Source: Aspidapion aeneum (Eukaryota > Arthropoda > Insecta > Coleoptera > Brentidae). From it: a stretch of DNA of 64,000 nt. A model generated the notes under the pieces. It did not search any database. It saw nothing but the letters and a program-made list of their open reading frames with translations, and was not told the DNA's origin. Both the position numbers and the translations under genes were made by a program. The stretch covers positions 5,198,112 through 5,262,111 of the forward strand of contig OY755042.1 in assembly GCA_963576565.1 (NCBI GenBank), written 5' to 3'. Positions 33,012 through 43,921 of this stretch are shown here, in pieces (the first letter of the stretch is position 1; the number at the start of each line of letters is the position of its first letter).

Positions 33012-34700
33012 GAGACCCTGTATGTATGACATATTATAAAGAAATAGAGACGCGACAAACTTATCAGAGTCAAAATCAAAGGAGGGAAATATCGGTCCTC
33101 TCTATTCTAGCCTTATTTAGAGAAAGAGACGCCCTTTCGTCCTTGTTCAAGCATAAGCGTCGGAAAATTAAAATAAACGATTTTTGACAAACATTTAGGG
33201 TGACGGACATACGTGTTTGTTTATATGTTGCATGATGCTTGATGTCACTCACCGCTAACAACATAAATTATATTATTGTAACGCCAATGAATTTAAACTA
33301 TAGACCAATTGCTCTACTTCCGGTGATATCAAAAGTAATGGAAAGAGTTGTGAACAATCACCTAACCAAGTACTTGGAAAAGTACAAAATTATCAACGAC
33401 AAGCAATACGGATTTCGAAAATATAGGTCAACTGGCGATTTACTTACATACGTCACTCACTTATGGCAAAAAGCGATTGAGTTGCGAGGTGAAACAAGAA
33501 CAATTGTCTTAGATATATCTAAAGCATTCGATAAAGTCTGGCATGAAAATCTGCTCAACAAGCTCAAAGCAACGGGATTGTCGCCAAAACTTTGCATTTG
33601 GTTTGAAAGTTACCTTAAGGATAGATCCATTTATGTTGCACTGGATGGCCGGAACTCCAACTCTTACCAAATAAATGCTGGTGTGCCACAGGGAGCAATC
33701 CTTTCGCCAACACTTTTTCTGATTTACATAAATGACCTCATAGATAAAACAGTAAATCCACTTTATTGTAGTAGTCTCCTCAGTCATACCACCCACATGT
33801 CTCTCCGCACGTGAATTCCATTACCTTAGACTAACTGAAATATCGCAGATAAATAACGACCTGCAGATAATAGAGGACTAGGGCAACAAAAACCTTGTAC
33901 AGTTCAACGCGCAGAAAACCCAATCAGCCCTGTTTTCAAAAAAGACCAGCACCGGTGAGCCAAACATCATGCTATCTGGAAGTGCTGTCGCATTGCAGAG
34001 CCAGTTGAACATCTTAGGAGTCACTGCAGAGACCAACATGTCTTGGCACAGTCACGTGGCAGATATAGCTAAAAGGGCGTCCCAAAAGCTTGGGGTGCTA
34101 TTTCGTACAAGACATCTGTATACACCAAGCCAACTACTGACACTCTACAAAGCCCAGATTCGACCAATTAGGGAGTACTGCTCACATGTATGGAGTGCGG
34201 CACCCAAACATACCTTAATGCTTTTGAACACCGTGCAAAAACGAGCTATCAAGCTGATCAATGACCCCGCACTTACCCGTAGCTTGGATAGTCTCGAACA
34301 TCGAAGAACTGTGGGCGATCTGTCTCTCTTCTACAGGTATTATCACCGAAAATTCTCTGAAGAGTTGGCACGTATGATCCCCCCGGGAGTAGCACCTACT
34401 AGGCGAACACGTCAAACAGACGGTAACCATCAATTTATTGTCAAAATAGAGGAACCAAGAACCTCATTATATCAGAATTCATATCTCTGGAGAACAGCAT
34501 CGCTGTGGAATAAACTCCCTGCGACAGTATTCCCTGCAGGTTACAACCTGAACCGTTTCAAAACCAACACACACCAACATTTCCGCGAGTGCGCATACCC
34601 GTTAAAAAAAAAGCATAACCAAAAAACGTGAGTTTGAGTGACTTTGATAGGTTTGTCGCGTCTCTATTTCTAGAAAAAATGTTATACATACATGGTCTCT
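33012..34700. mobile_element. Inverted-repeat element containing a LINE fragment
   Basis: The left arm 33012-33073 (AGAGACCCTGTATGTATGAC, AAATAGAGACGCGACAAAC, TTATCAGAGTCA) is inverted at 34638-34700. Between them lies a non-LTR pseudogene (33290-34612) plus about 200 bases of non-coding sequence. The simplest reading is a small TIR element into which the LINE inserted. Confidence 0.6.
33290..34612 (+). pseudogene. LINE ORF2 fragment: RT palm and C-terminal domain, catalytic motif lost
   Basis: The frame starts within RT motif 2 (NLNYRPIALLPVISKVMERV), continues with KQYGFRKYRSTGDLL, motif A with its Asp (LDISKAFDKVWH) and motif B (INAGVPQGAILSPTLF, IYINDL). Motif C, expected F/Y-A-D-D, is replaced by LYCSSLLSHTTHMS because of a local frameshift; a further frameshift and a stop follow (33820-33960). 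The C-terminal domain (33969-34612) is intact: WSAAPKHTLMLLNTVQKRAI, RYYHRKFSEELARMIPPG, NKLPATVF. Compared with the 22.7-kb copy it lacks about 33 bases near the 3' end. N-terminal RT and endonuclease are missing, so it is inactive. Confidence 0.85.
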
Positions 34701-35329
34701 AACTGGAACCACCCATTTCTTTTCGAAAAAATAAGCCCAATTAATTGTCAAGAGACTGTTAATTTAAGTATTTATAAAGAAAAAAAGGACCACGCTGCTA
34801 ACTTAAGGATTTTAAGTTTTTTGTGGATTGACTATCTTTTAAGTTTTTGAGATGCCAAAACGAGGAAAAATTGAGAAACTAGCAATAAGTGCAAAATCGT
34901 TAGTAAACAATAAAAAAAACCACCTACCTGGCATTGTTAATCATTTTGGCACACAACATCTGCTGCAGCATGAAAAAAAAACACGACAATCAAAAATGGG
35001 TTAAATAAAAACTAAAAAAAAAACAATCAAGATCAAACAAAACTATTAATAATATAAAGATAACTTCGGTTAGGCATGGTGGCGTATGAAATAAATTAAA
35101 AAAAGTGTATCACTGCCTTTATTTATTACTAAAATACTTTTTTAGCCAACAGAATTCGAACATCAAGAATCTATTGAAACCACTTAATTTGAAAATTATG
35201 TTTTAGCAACAACTATGAGAATTTTTAAGAAATATTTCCAAATCTAAAATGGTTAAAAAGTAAATCTGAAAAGATAATTTTTTCACGAAACAAAATAGAT
35301 TATAAACGTGAAGTTTAGAACATTTTTTT
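34701..35329. other. Intron, AT-rich, no gene seen
   Basis: Nothing recognised. It contains several poly(A) runs. Confidence 0.4.
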
Positions 35330-35435
35330 CGTGGCTAAGCGGGCATAGAAAGATTTTGTTTCTCTTGTATATTTCCGTGGGCAGTTCGAAAGCGGTACAC
35401 CCACGGGGGTCCAAGATCTAATGGACGCCTATCAA

Positions 35436-35482
35436 GTGTTGACAGTTAACTGTTTCGTCCTTAAGGGACTTTTCAGAAAACT
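35436..35482 (-). ncRNA. Decayed hammerhead ribozyme
   Basis: Minus strand: CTGAAAA replaces CTGANGA, so the catalytic G8 is A. Helix II (GTCC/GGAC), GAAAC, helix III and GTC cleavage site persist. The helix I strand AGTTTT no longer pairs well with AACACT. The right-arm counterpart at 35881-35917 keeps only AGGACGAAAC onward and lacks CTGANGA altogether. Both are predicted inactive. Confidence 0.75.
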
Positions 35483-35990
35483 TACGATGTTGGTAAGAGA
35501 AAACGAGTACTAAATCTCACGTGTGTATTATTTTTGGCTCACGCTCCACTGACTCGACATAAAACGTTGCGAAGGCGGAAAGAAAATGCAATATGCATTG
35601 ACCCGACCTGAGAGCCAAATTATGTCGCGGTTATGAGTATTGTTTTTCGTTTCATCTGCTTTTTTTCTTTTGTATTTGGAGATGTTTTTGAAAGCAAACG
35701 GTATTGCAGGCTTTATTTCTATTACAAACATCGTAAGATGAGATTCATATACGGTCTAAGATTAGATTAGAATCGTCTTTATTCAAATAATTTAAAAAAT
35801 TACAGTTATTCTGCATATTTAACCACTCTAATTCTTTAATTTTATTAGAGATGTGATCACGTTTACGTAGATTTAGAATTAGGACGAAACAGTTAACCGT
35901 CAACACTTGATAGGTGTCCATTAGATTTTGGACCCCCGTGGGTGTACAGCTTTCGAGCTGCCCACGGAAAAATACAAGAGAAACAAAATC

Positions 35991-37577
35991 GTTTGTTTGA
36001 AACTCGTAGACAATGATTGTGTAGAAATAAAATTCCGGACTTCCATTGTCTTTATTTATTTTAAAACACGACGTTTCGGTTAGTAAGTATCTCTAACCGT
36101 TATCAAGTGTAAACTAAACAATCTAGTCTCTAGGCTACTACTTATACTACTTGGTGTGCAGTCAGGTGTGACGGTCCGCCCCTTTTTTAATCCTAAGACG
36201 CCTGTTTTCCTTAAGGAGTGGTTTCCATATGTTTGGTATGTCCGTGCTTGGTTGACTGAAAACTTCTTTATTCTGCATTATAAACGCAGCTTCAATAGAC
36301 TTTCGTTTCCGCCAATGCGACTCCTTATGTAAAACTTTAGCTTCTGACCACTGAATCCTGTGATCATTTGACCATGCATGATCTGCTAAACCGGATTTTT
36401 AAATATCCCCTAATTGGGTACTTTTTAGATTTTCATTTACTCTAACCTGAAGAGGGCGTTTCGTTTCACCTACATATGATTTACCACACTCACACGGGAT
36501 TTGGTAAATACATTCCTTATTATTTGAGGGATTGTCTGGTTTTGTTTTTTTTTGTTTAGTTACAAAACTTCTTATCGTATTTCCCGAAGAAAATACTGTT
36601 TTTATATTATAGTGTTTAGCCATTCGTCTTATGTTTTCTGAAATCCCTTGCACATATGGAATGTTAATAACACCTAACGGATAATTATTTTGAGAATTTG
36701 ATACAGTTAGTTTGTTTTTAATTTTAAATATCGTTGAGTTTATTAATTTCTCTGAATAACCATTCTGTTGTAAGTTCTTTTTAATGTTGTTAATTTCTGT
36801 GGTTAATTCTTCATTATTACTACAAATATTTACGGCTCTTAAATACAAACTTCTTATAACTCCTTGTTTTGTTGCAACAGAATGATTAGACTTGAAATTT
36901 AGGTACTGTCCCGTGTGTGTAGGTTTCCTATATACAGTGGTTTGAATGTTTCTGTCTAATCGTTTGACAAGAACATCCAAAAAAGGTAAGGCCGAATCTT
37001 TTTCAATTTCCATGGTGCACTTGATTGTTGGTCGAATACCGTTTAAATGGTGTAGAAAATTCTGTAGTTCGTCATCATTTTCCGGCCATATAATAAATGT
37101 GTATTCCATGTATCGTAGCCATAGTTTTGGTTTGACTCTTGCTGTGTTGATCGCATGGTCCTCGAACCACTCCATGTAGATGTTTGCTACAACTGGCGAA
37201 AGAGATGAACCCATTGGGAGTCCATCATTTTGCGCGTAAAACTTATCTTTCACTTGAAAGTAAGAGTTACGGAGACAGAGTTCCAAAAGATCCATCACCC
37301 CCTCCACCGATAGCGTTGTTCTCGCGTGAAGTGTATTATCAGTTTGTAATTTGTTTTTGATGATACTGAGTGACTCATTTATTGGCACGTTGGTGTAGAG
37401 ACTTTCTACATCAAAACTTACAAATCTATCGCCGGGATCTAATTCTAATTAAGTATAAGTAGTAGCCTAGAGACTAGATTGTTTAGTTTACACTTGATAA
37501 CGGTTAGAGATACTTACTAACCGAAACGTCGTGTTTTAAAATAAATAAAGACAATGGAAGTCCGAAATTTTATTTCT
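35991..37577 (-). mobile_element. Penelope-like retroelement with inverted terminal repeats
   Basis: The inverted terminal blocks (about 36022-36152 and 37447-37577) each hold TAACGGTTAGAGATACTTAC and TAAATAAAGACAATGGAAG. The outer 12-bp direct repeats AGAAACAAAATC (35979-35990, 37578-37589) are the target duplication. The coding part is 5'-truncated right at the right terminal block. Inverted long terminal repeats and variable target duplications are known features of Penelope elements. Confidence 0.85.
36165..37441 (-). pseudogene. Penelope-like RT plus GIY-YIG endonuclease pseudogene
   Basis: Minus frame: motif A DRFVSFDVESLYTNVPINES (catalytic Asp kept; codons above the first ATG at 37388 belong to it), motif B NDGLPMGSSLSPVVANIYME, WFE, then RYMEYTFIIWPEND where Penelope RTs have YVDDTF. 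Both catalytic Asp of motif C are lost. The thumb follows (PFLDVLVKR, VYRKPTHTGQYL). The GIY-YIG part reads CIYQIPCECGKSYVGETKRP then LQVRVNE. A nonsense TAA after GDI (36399-36401) interrupts it, but homology continues in the same frame (GLADHAWSNDHRIQW, HWRKRKSIEAAFIM) to a stop near 36168. N-terminal RT motifs are missing. It is clearly inactive. Confidence 0.9.
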
Positions 37578-37611
37578 AGAAACAAAATCTTTCTATGCCC
37601 GCTTAGCCACG

Positions 37612-38402
37612 ATTTTTTTTTAATAGATTATTTAATCATTTTACAATGATAAAATGGTTCCTAAGAAAATCCCATAATCAAATTGCAGTCCTTTTTAATA
37701 ATATTTTTCCATAATAAGGGACATTAAAATCACGGTATGTTTATGATGCAATATTGGGGTAGGAAAGTGAAAATATCACCACATTTAGTAATAGATTACT
37801 GCATAGTTGTCGAAAATATCTCCATTATCTCTTTTACTTCTATGGGCGTTAAAATGACTGAGCTAGCTGAACAAAGCTTTAAAAAGGTGAGATGAAAACA
37901 ATGTAGTGTGGCCTTTGTTTCTAAAAATTTTAGTTTTAGCTACGCGTGTTTTGTTCGTGAAATAACATGACGAAAATAAGAATCTTCTTTTTCATGGATG
38001 ATGAGCTTTTTAGTTTTGTTTCGTGGATTCGCGATAAAAAAAAACAACAATTAATTGTATGGTTTGAACCCACGAAACAAAATTAAAAAGTGGAGAAATT
38101 TCCTCTGCAACGTATGCGCCCTGGCTACCTGCCCATCAACACGTCTCTAATTTGCACGGGACTTTTATTATTAATATACTGTTAAAAAAATAATAGAGTT
38201 ATACTGGGTGGATCAAAAACAACACCATTAAAGGGCGTTACACGCCGCTAAGACCTATATTGCGCACGCACTATACCATACCAGATGTCCAAACCACTTT
38301 GATTGATTTAAAACTTAGGTGATGTTTTTTTTTAGAAATAATCAAAGGACCAACTTGGCGCAGAAATAAATACTCTTCGATAAAATATGCAGATGATAAA
38401 TA
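37612..38402. other. Intron, no gene seen
   Basis: AT-rich intron. No element recognised up to the terminal repeat at 38403. Confidence 0.4.
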
Positions 38403-38683
38403 GTAATAGGGTAAATGCGGGAGAGTTGCCGCGGAGGGAGAGACGCCGCTTTTAACGTATTTTAATGATAATGCTATAACATAGGCAACCAAGTATGCCC
38501 ACATTCAGAGTTCATCATTTAGTTACGAGTCGTTAAATACCGAGATGAATTCCAAGACGTGCGCAAGCGTTGATCTGTCACTTCTGCCAACCAATCAACT
38601 GAGAGATATTTCAGTATAGTTTTAGACAGCAAAACTTTAATAATTTCCAGTGCTTTTAGAAGAAAATTCGTCGTTTTTGTGCT

Positions 38684-38974
38684 GTGAAAATGCCGGTGAC
38701 GTGCAAGTTGTGTGACAAATTATTTAGTGCCCAATTTAATTTGAATAAACACTGTCAAAGTAAACATGGCATACAAAAACAAAGGTATTCCCATGCAGAA
38801 AGTGTGTTTCTGTTTAGATGCCTAGAATGTAAATGCTCCTTCCCAAAAAACTTGGATCTGTGTGATGATTTGAAATACAAACACAATCAAGAAATACTTG
38901 AAGAAACATTGGAGTTGAGAGTCAATACTCCCATGGCAAAACAAAATAAACGTGAAATGCATAAGATCATATAG
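38684..38974 (+). CDS. C2H2 zinc-finger ORF inside a transposon
   Basis: A 96-codon frame starts at ATG 38684 (context GTGAAAATG, acceptable). Residues 5-26 are a canonical finger: CKLCDKLFSAQFNLNKHCQSKH (C-x2-C-x12-H-x4-H; one residue pair written beyond the core only to show the pattern is avoided here by noting C5, C8, H21, H26). A second finger (about residues 46-67, CLECKC...YKHN) has Asp where the first His should be. The rest is Lys/Gln-rich without features. It sits between nested inverted repeats, so it is probably element-encoded or a captured host exon fragment. Whether it is expressed is unknown. Confidence 0.45.
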   Translation: MKMPVTCKLCDKLFSAQFNLNKHCQSKHGIQKQRYSHAESVFLFRCLECKCSFPKNLDLCDDLKYKHNQEILEETLELRVNTPMAKQNKREMHKII

Positions 38975-39107
38975 AAGAAATACTGCATATACCTCAAAAA
39001 ATATTAATCGCAGCACGTAGATATTGTATATTTTTGAAATCAGAAAGAAAAGACGAATCTTAAAATGCAAAAATATACAAGGTGTTCCCTCTCAAAAAAT
39101 CGACTTC

Positions 39108-39650
39108 ATTGTCACACCCTGTACATGGTGTCCCAAATTCGTTGTTTTTTTGTGGTGTCGGGTATTTCTAGGGGAGATAGAAAAAAACTGACCCCCTTTG
39201 CGACGCTCAAATTTCAAGAGAAGCCTAAAGGTGAAAACCACATTTAGATATAGGAAGCCGTTTTTAAGCTACGGAGTGTTTTTGTCTGCATTTTGGGAGG
39301 GGGTCTTTTTTGTTTATGAAAATTTTGTTTTTGTGTAAATAGCTTTCTTATAGATCTTTTCTTGAAGAATTGACAGATGTAAACGGTTTATATTTATCTC
39401 TTTTGGTTTTTAAAATATTGCATAAAGTTGTTATTTTTCTTACAGAATGCAGACCTTCCCAAAATGCAGACTTTTTAAAAACACCCCGTAGTTTAAAAAC
39501 GGCTTGCTATATCAAAATGCGATTTTCACCTTTAAACTTCTTTTGAAATTTGAGTGTCGCAAAGGGGGATCAGTTTTTTTTAGCCCCTCTAGAAATACCC
39601 GAAACCCCCCAAAAACATCGAATTTGGGACACTATGTACATGGTGACGGA
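39108..39650. repeat. Foldback, arms of about 195 bases
   Basis: Left arm 39108-39305 (TGTACATGGTGTCCCAAATT, GGGTATTTCTAGGGGAGA, CTGACCCCCTTTGCGACGCT, AAGCCGTTTTTAAGCTACGG) is inverted at 39443-39650. The loop is about 140 bases of AT-rich sequence. It is non-coding. Confidence 0.75.
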
Positions 39651-40774
39651 TAGAAAAAAATTATGTTGGCTTTTAAAGTTGTCATAATTAACCAAAAAAA
39701 TCTCAATTTATTTTCATGATAAAGTTGCTGAGTGCTCCGGTTTTAAAAAACCACCCGGTACCGACATAAAATCATACCTAAAAATTAGAATTGACCATTA
39801 TTTTATACCTTGAATTTTTTATTATACGTTAAGCTCTTCGAGCTCGCGCCAATCACGGTATTCGCGCCAATAATTTAAATTAGACATTTTGACGTTAATT
39901 TTGGCGCATGCTCCTTTGATGGAATTCATCTCATTTAACGACTCGTATTTAGTGAACGGTTATAACATCGGACTTGTTTGTTTTTTAAAATATCGCTTGG
40001 AATCCTTGAATTTACGACGGTAAGGTAAAATTTTCTTAGCAAAATTTTAAGTACTGTCCTAATAAGTGTGTGGTTCTTTGCAATGTGGTACTTTTTTTCA
40101 CATTCGTGTGTTTTATTCAGTATTTTGGGGTTATGTTTACTGGTGCCTTGCGGTATTTTGTTGCGTTTTAAATCTGTGACCTTGATAATCAGGTGCGGCA
40201 TCTCCCCCAACAAAAAAGACAGTTGCCGCATTTTCAAGAAGACCGAGAAAAAATTCAATGGAATGACAGCGCTGATGAACCTCTAGCCAAAAAAAAAAAT
40301 GAAAACCAGGAACGCTCCGTGAATTGCTTCGCAGTTTACGCAACTACAACTAAAAAAGTGAATTGATTACAATGTATTAAATGCTTAAAATGGCTACATC
40401 TCACTTGCAAAATGTATGGTCATGGAATAAATAATTTCTTCGATGGTATGGTGAAGTTTGTAACATCTGTTCCAGACTCAAATTAAGGAAAAAAAATGAA
40501 AATAAGAGGTTTTTTAGAGAAACGGTTACAGCGACGTCTCTCATATTTTCACGCGGCATCTCCCCCAGCAGTGTGGGAGAGATGCCGATTTTAATTAAAA
40601 AAATTTTTTTTGCTATGTTCATGTTTTCTTACATATATTTTTTATTTTTGTATTTTAATAAAGTTTAACGCAGTACCTGCGCATTGATTTGTTTTAAAGA
40701 AAAAATCTCAAGACTTACAGATGTTACAGCTATTTTTCAAAAAGTGCGGCAACTCTCCCGCATTTACCCTATTT

Positions 40775-41136
40775 TAAAACAGGTGTAAAATCTCCATCAA
40801 AAAGCCCACGGGGGCCAATTTTTGACGCTATGGCCCTGGACTATTAGATGCAATGTGGCATTCTTGACATATTTTTCTTCAGTTCCTTTTTTCTCCTAAG
40901 CAATCAAAAATTTTGATGTAAAAATTATCATTGGTACATTTTTGTAAAATGGTATGTAGAAACTTAATTTGTTTTTCTTGTATAGGCTAAATATAAATTA
41001 AGCTACCAAACTAGAGAAACAAAGGCCACATTTCCAACGACGAAATTAAGCGAATTCTTAAACAAAATCAACACTTTTTATAAAAAATCTGGTGAAGGCG
41101 ATGGAAAAATCGATATAATCGTATTCGAGTCGTCAA
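40775..41136. other. Intron, no gene seen
   Basis: AT-rich intron between the transposon and the GC-rich patch at 41.2 kb. Confidence 0.4.
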
Positions 41137-41420
41137 GTGCATGCAGCCTACCGAGTCTGTGTTGGAGCAGGTAGCCAGCAGCGCAGGGGCGGCAGGCGTT
41201 TGAGTTTTTGGTGGAGGATTCGTTCGTGGTTAGTGAGGCGACGGAGAGGTGGCGCCACCAACGCTGCCCGCCCCTCTGTTGATGTTTTGATTGGCCGGTC
41301 CGCAGGGCACATGCACTGTAACGCGCACCCGCGCTGCAACCACACAACACCGTTATAATATCAGTCAACACCAGACCATGCGCACTGATTAATCTACTAT
41401 GTGCGTCACCTGACAGGAGT
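41137..41420 (-). promoter_or_regulatory. CpG-rich, promoter-like island inside the gene
   Basis: This about 280-base patch is far richer in G, C and CpG than its surroundings. On the minus strand it has GGCCAATCAAAA (CCAAT box) followed about 12 bases on by GAGGGGCGGGC (GC box). It lies in the intron upstream of the giant exon, in the sense orientation, so it could be an alternative promoter. The open frames here (for example 41078-41443 minus) look like composition artefacts. No TATA box is evident. Confidence 0.35.
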
Positions 41421-41880
41421 AGTTGTTGTTTCAATAAGGACAAGTCGGTTTACCAATAATGATCGATCCTTTCCTTTACTTTAATCCAGACACCGGAGAT
41501 TGCACATCAAGATAGAAGTGGCAATTTGTATATGGGTGAGTCCGCGAAAAGTTGCATTGCAACTTTATATCTGATGTAGCAGTGGTGAAAAATAACACAT
41601 TTTGTGTATATGCGTATTAGAGGGCAAATGACACGACCAAATAATTTTTTTTAAATAAGTTCTGGCTTCGAGTGGTTTACAGAAAACTGTTGAAAAATTA
41701 AGAAATTTATTATTTCGGTCGATGTATCCAGCAGTTTTTTTTTGTTAAGATCCTTAAAATTTGAATCAGTAGCGGTAGTAGGCGATCCCCCCTCCGGTTA
41801 GGATACGTTTTCGATCAGTTGACAAAGATTAGGAAAACACTTTCTCGGTAACTTAATTTAAGAAAATAATTTTTTGAAAA
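41421..41880. other. Intron, no gene seen
   Basis: No recognisable feature between the CpG-rich patch and the repeat at 41.89 kb. Confidence 0.4.
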
Positions 41881-41885
41881 AATAT

Positions 41886-42240
41886 TTTGGTTTGGTTTGG
41901 TACGGTTCGAGTCAGTTCGATTTGATTTCACACCCTCTAGGATCCCAGGAAAGAAGTCAGAGAAGTTTTTTTTTAGAAAATATGTTAGATAGAAGTTACT
42001 GAAATACCGTGAGGCATAAGACGCCTTTTTTCCTCTATTAAATATCGCTGTTTTGAATTGTCGCTCTTTTGAATGTCGCCGTTTTGATATGTGGCTGTTT
42101 TTAATGTCGCTGTTTTGATAAGTCTGCGTTTTTATAAGATGTCGCTCTTTTGAATATCGCTGTTTTGAATGTCGCCGTTTTGATATGTCGCTCTTTTGAA
42201 TGTCGTTGTTTTAAATATCGCTCTTTTGAACCGATGCCCA
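41886..42240. repeat. Relative of the 60-kb foldback: TTCGGTT-like block plus 15-16 bp repeats
   Basis: 41886-41975 holds TTGGTTTGGTTTGGTACGG and CACACCCTCTAGGATCCC, which also occur in both arms of the element at 60.2-61.6 kb. 42038-42235 is a degenerate tandem array of about 15-16 bases (TGTCGCTCTTTTGAA, TGTCGCCGTTTTGA). Only one arm is present here. Confidence 0.7.
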
Positions 42241-42365
42241 ATTTTGTCCTAAGTGTAAGTTTGGACAGATTAAAGTTTTTCCTTTAGAACCGGAACAGGT
42301 AATGGCTTTTTTAGATTAAATAGCCACCTTCAGAACGACGTTAAATATATAAGAGAATTATTGAA

Positions 42366-42615
42366 ATAAAGCCAGGCTATAATAGTGCCAGGCACAATTT
42401 TGACACCTTCACATTGTAATATCAGCTGTGATCTTTTAACACACGGCCTTTGTTTACTATATGAACCGGAATAAATAGTGCCTTCTTTTATTAATTGGAA
42501 ATAAACGACGAAAGTTTTAAATTCGACTTTGATATGTCAATTTTGAAGGATCAACTGTCAGTTATCAATGTGAATGTGTCAAAATAGTGCCTGGCACAAT
42601 TATAGCCTGGCTCAT
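42366..42615. mobile_element. MITE, AATAAAGCCAGGC family, intact copy 2
   Basis: Inverted ends AATAAAGCCAGGCTATAATA then GTGCCAGGCACAATTTTGAC (left) and their complement (right, 42573-42615). The interior aligns with the split copy at 24359-25028. It is non-coding, about 250 bp. Confidence 0.85.
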
Positions 42616-42883
42616 TTCTCTGATATAATATGTATTTATATATTCCTGATCAGATTTAATCTAATCTGACAAAACAAATGCAAATCAATTTTTCGAAACC
42701 AATACATAATTAAACTTTAAACCAAAACTCCTAACTTTAACCAAAACTTAGTCTTAAACTGCGCTCACGTATTATCAGTTACCTTAGAAGACGCGAGATA
42801 TATTTATTTTTACTATTCATGTGGCACCATCTACCGATCACGAAGGAAACTAAACCAAAATGCAAGCAAAAATGAACAACCCG

Positions 42884-43170
42884 GAAACATTGAGTAAACA
42901 ACCCATATAGAGGAGCCACCGGAGAGCTTTACCGTATTGACGGGCAGATGGCGCTGAAATAATTTCGTCTGGTACGCAATATTTAGAGACTACTATGATC
43001 TAATGACATTTGTATGGTACGAGCCTCGGAACTCGCACATGTAACTAAATCGTACTAGCAGTCCATGAATATTGCGTACCAGATGAATTTATTTCAGCGC
43101 CATCTGCCCCTCAATATGGTAAAGTTCACCGGTGGCTCCTCTACATGGGTTATTTACTCAATGCCGGAAA
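42884..43170. repeat. Inverted repeat, arms of about 100 bases
   Basis: Left arm 42884-42993 (GAGTAAACAACCCATATAG, GCAGATGGCGCTGAAATAA, GGTACGCAATATT) is inverted at 43063-43165. The 70-base loop is unique. MITE-like and non-coding; the open frame at 43065-43259 is incidental. Confidence 0.8.
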
Positions 43171-43921
43171 TCATTGTAGGTGAACCGACTTGTATTTATG
43201 TATTATATTATACAAATAGTTTTGCGTTACCACAGCTGCTGTCAAGTTACGAAATATAAATTAACCAATAAGGCAGTTTTCACATTAGCCAAACACTCGC
43301 GGAAACTTTTTATTTTTCTTTTAAAACCTTTCTCATGTCAAACGAAAACTAAATTAGATGCAAAATGCCAATGATTGTACTAGATTTTTATTAAAAAAAT
43401 TGTACATATTGTAATAAGGTGACTGTGCTAAAGTGAAAACCCCCGTACTAACATAACAGCTTTAAATCAACAATTTAACTAAAATAAAATGACTGTTACT
43501 GGTTTTAAACTTGAACTTTGAACAATTTCGGTTGTTGATAAAATTATTTGTAAGATTTTGATTCATGCAGTTATTGTTCAAAAATACTTTAAAAAATCAA
43601 AAACAAACAAAGGCTTAAAAAAACATTCAAATATCAAAAAGTAATTTTAATATAATTTAAAGATAAATTTTTAAACCCGTGATCCATCTTAATAAAGACC
43701 CCTATGACTTAGCAGGGTTAAGGTGCTAAGGATAGTAACTCGACCCTATATTAAACGAGTACTCGAGTTTAGGTTTAAATCAAAATTCCTTTCATATTCA
43801 AATATTTAAAAAAATCATAAACATTCACAGCTTTTGCAGCGTACATAGATCACATAGTAGGATCAGTTGCCTGATTTGAGTAAGTTTTTTGTTTTTTTTT
43901 GTCTAAAGTTACATTGTTATT
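43171..43921. other. Intron, no gene seen
   Basis: AT-rich sequence before the tandem array; nothing recognised. Confidence 0.4.

Larger units (their letters stand above)
35330..37611. mobile_element. Hammerhead foldback element (decayed copy) split by a Penelope insertion
   Basis: The left arm begins CGTGGCTAAGCGGGCATAG at 35330. The right arm (about 35880-35990, then 37578-37611) ends with the exact inverse. The family match to 17.4 kb is clear: CCGTGGGCAG, CACGGGGGTCCAAGATCTAA, TGTTGACAGTTAAC. The spacer at 35490-35870 shares TTGACCCGACCTGAGAG-like sequence with the 17.4-kb spacer. The right arm is interrupted at 35990/37578 by a Penelope-like element flanked by the 12-bp duplication AGAAACAAAATC. 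Confidence 0.8.
38403..40774. mobile_element. DNA transposon with 28-bp terminal inverted repeats and nested foldbacks
   Basis: AATAGGGTAAATGCGGGAGA GTTGCCGC (with a break) at 38403-38430 is exactly inverted at 40747-40774. Inside lie a second inverted pair (38510-38553 and 39921-39960, ACGAGTCGTTAAAT...GATGAATTCC), a third foldback (39108-39650) and a zinc-finger ORF. Near the right end, 40320-40440 reads LQCIKCLKWLHLTC in one frame, resembling the C-terminal zinc-binding tail of some pogo-like insect transposases, after a stop. No DDE domain is visible. Confidence 0.7.

Noticed and set aside
41078..41443. 121-codon minus-strand and 73-codon plus-strand frames in the GC-rich patch
   Set aside because: Overlapping frames on both strands in CpG-rich DNA are expected by chance; no domain seen.
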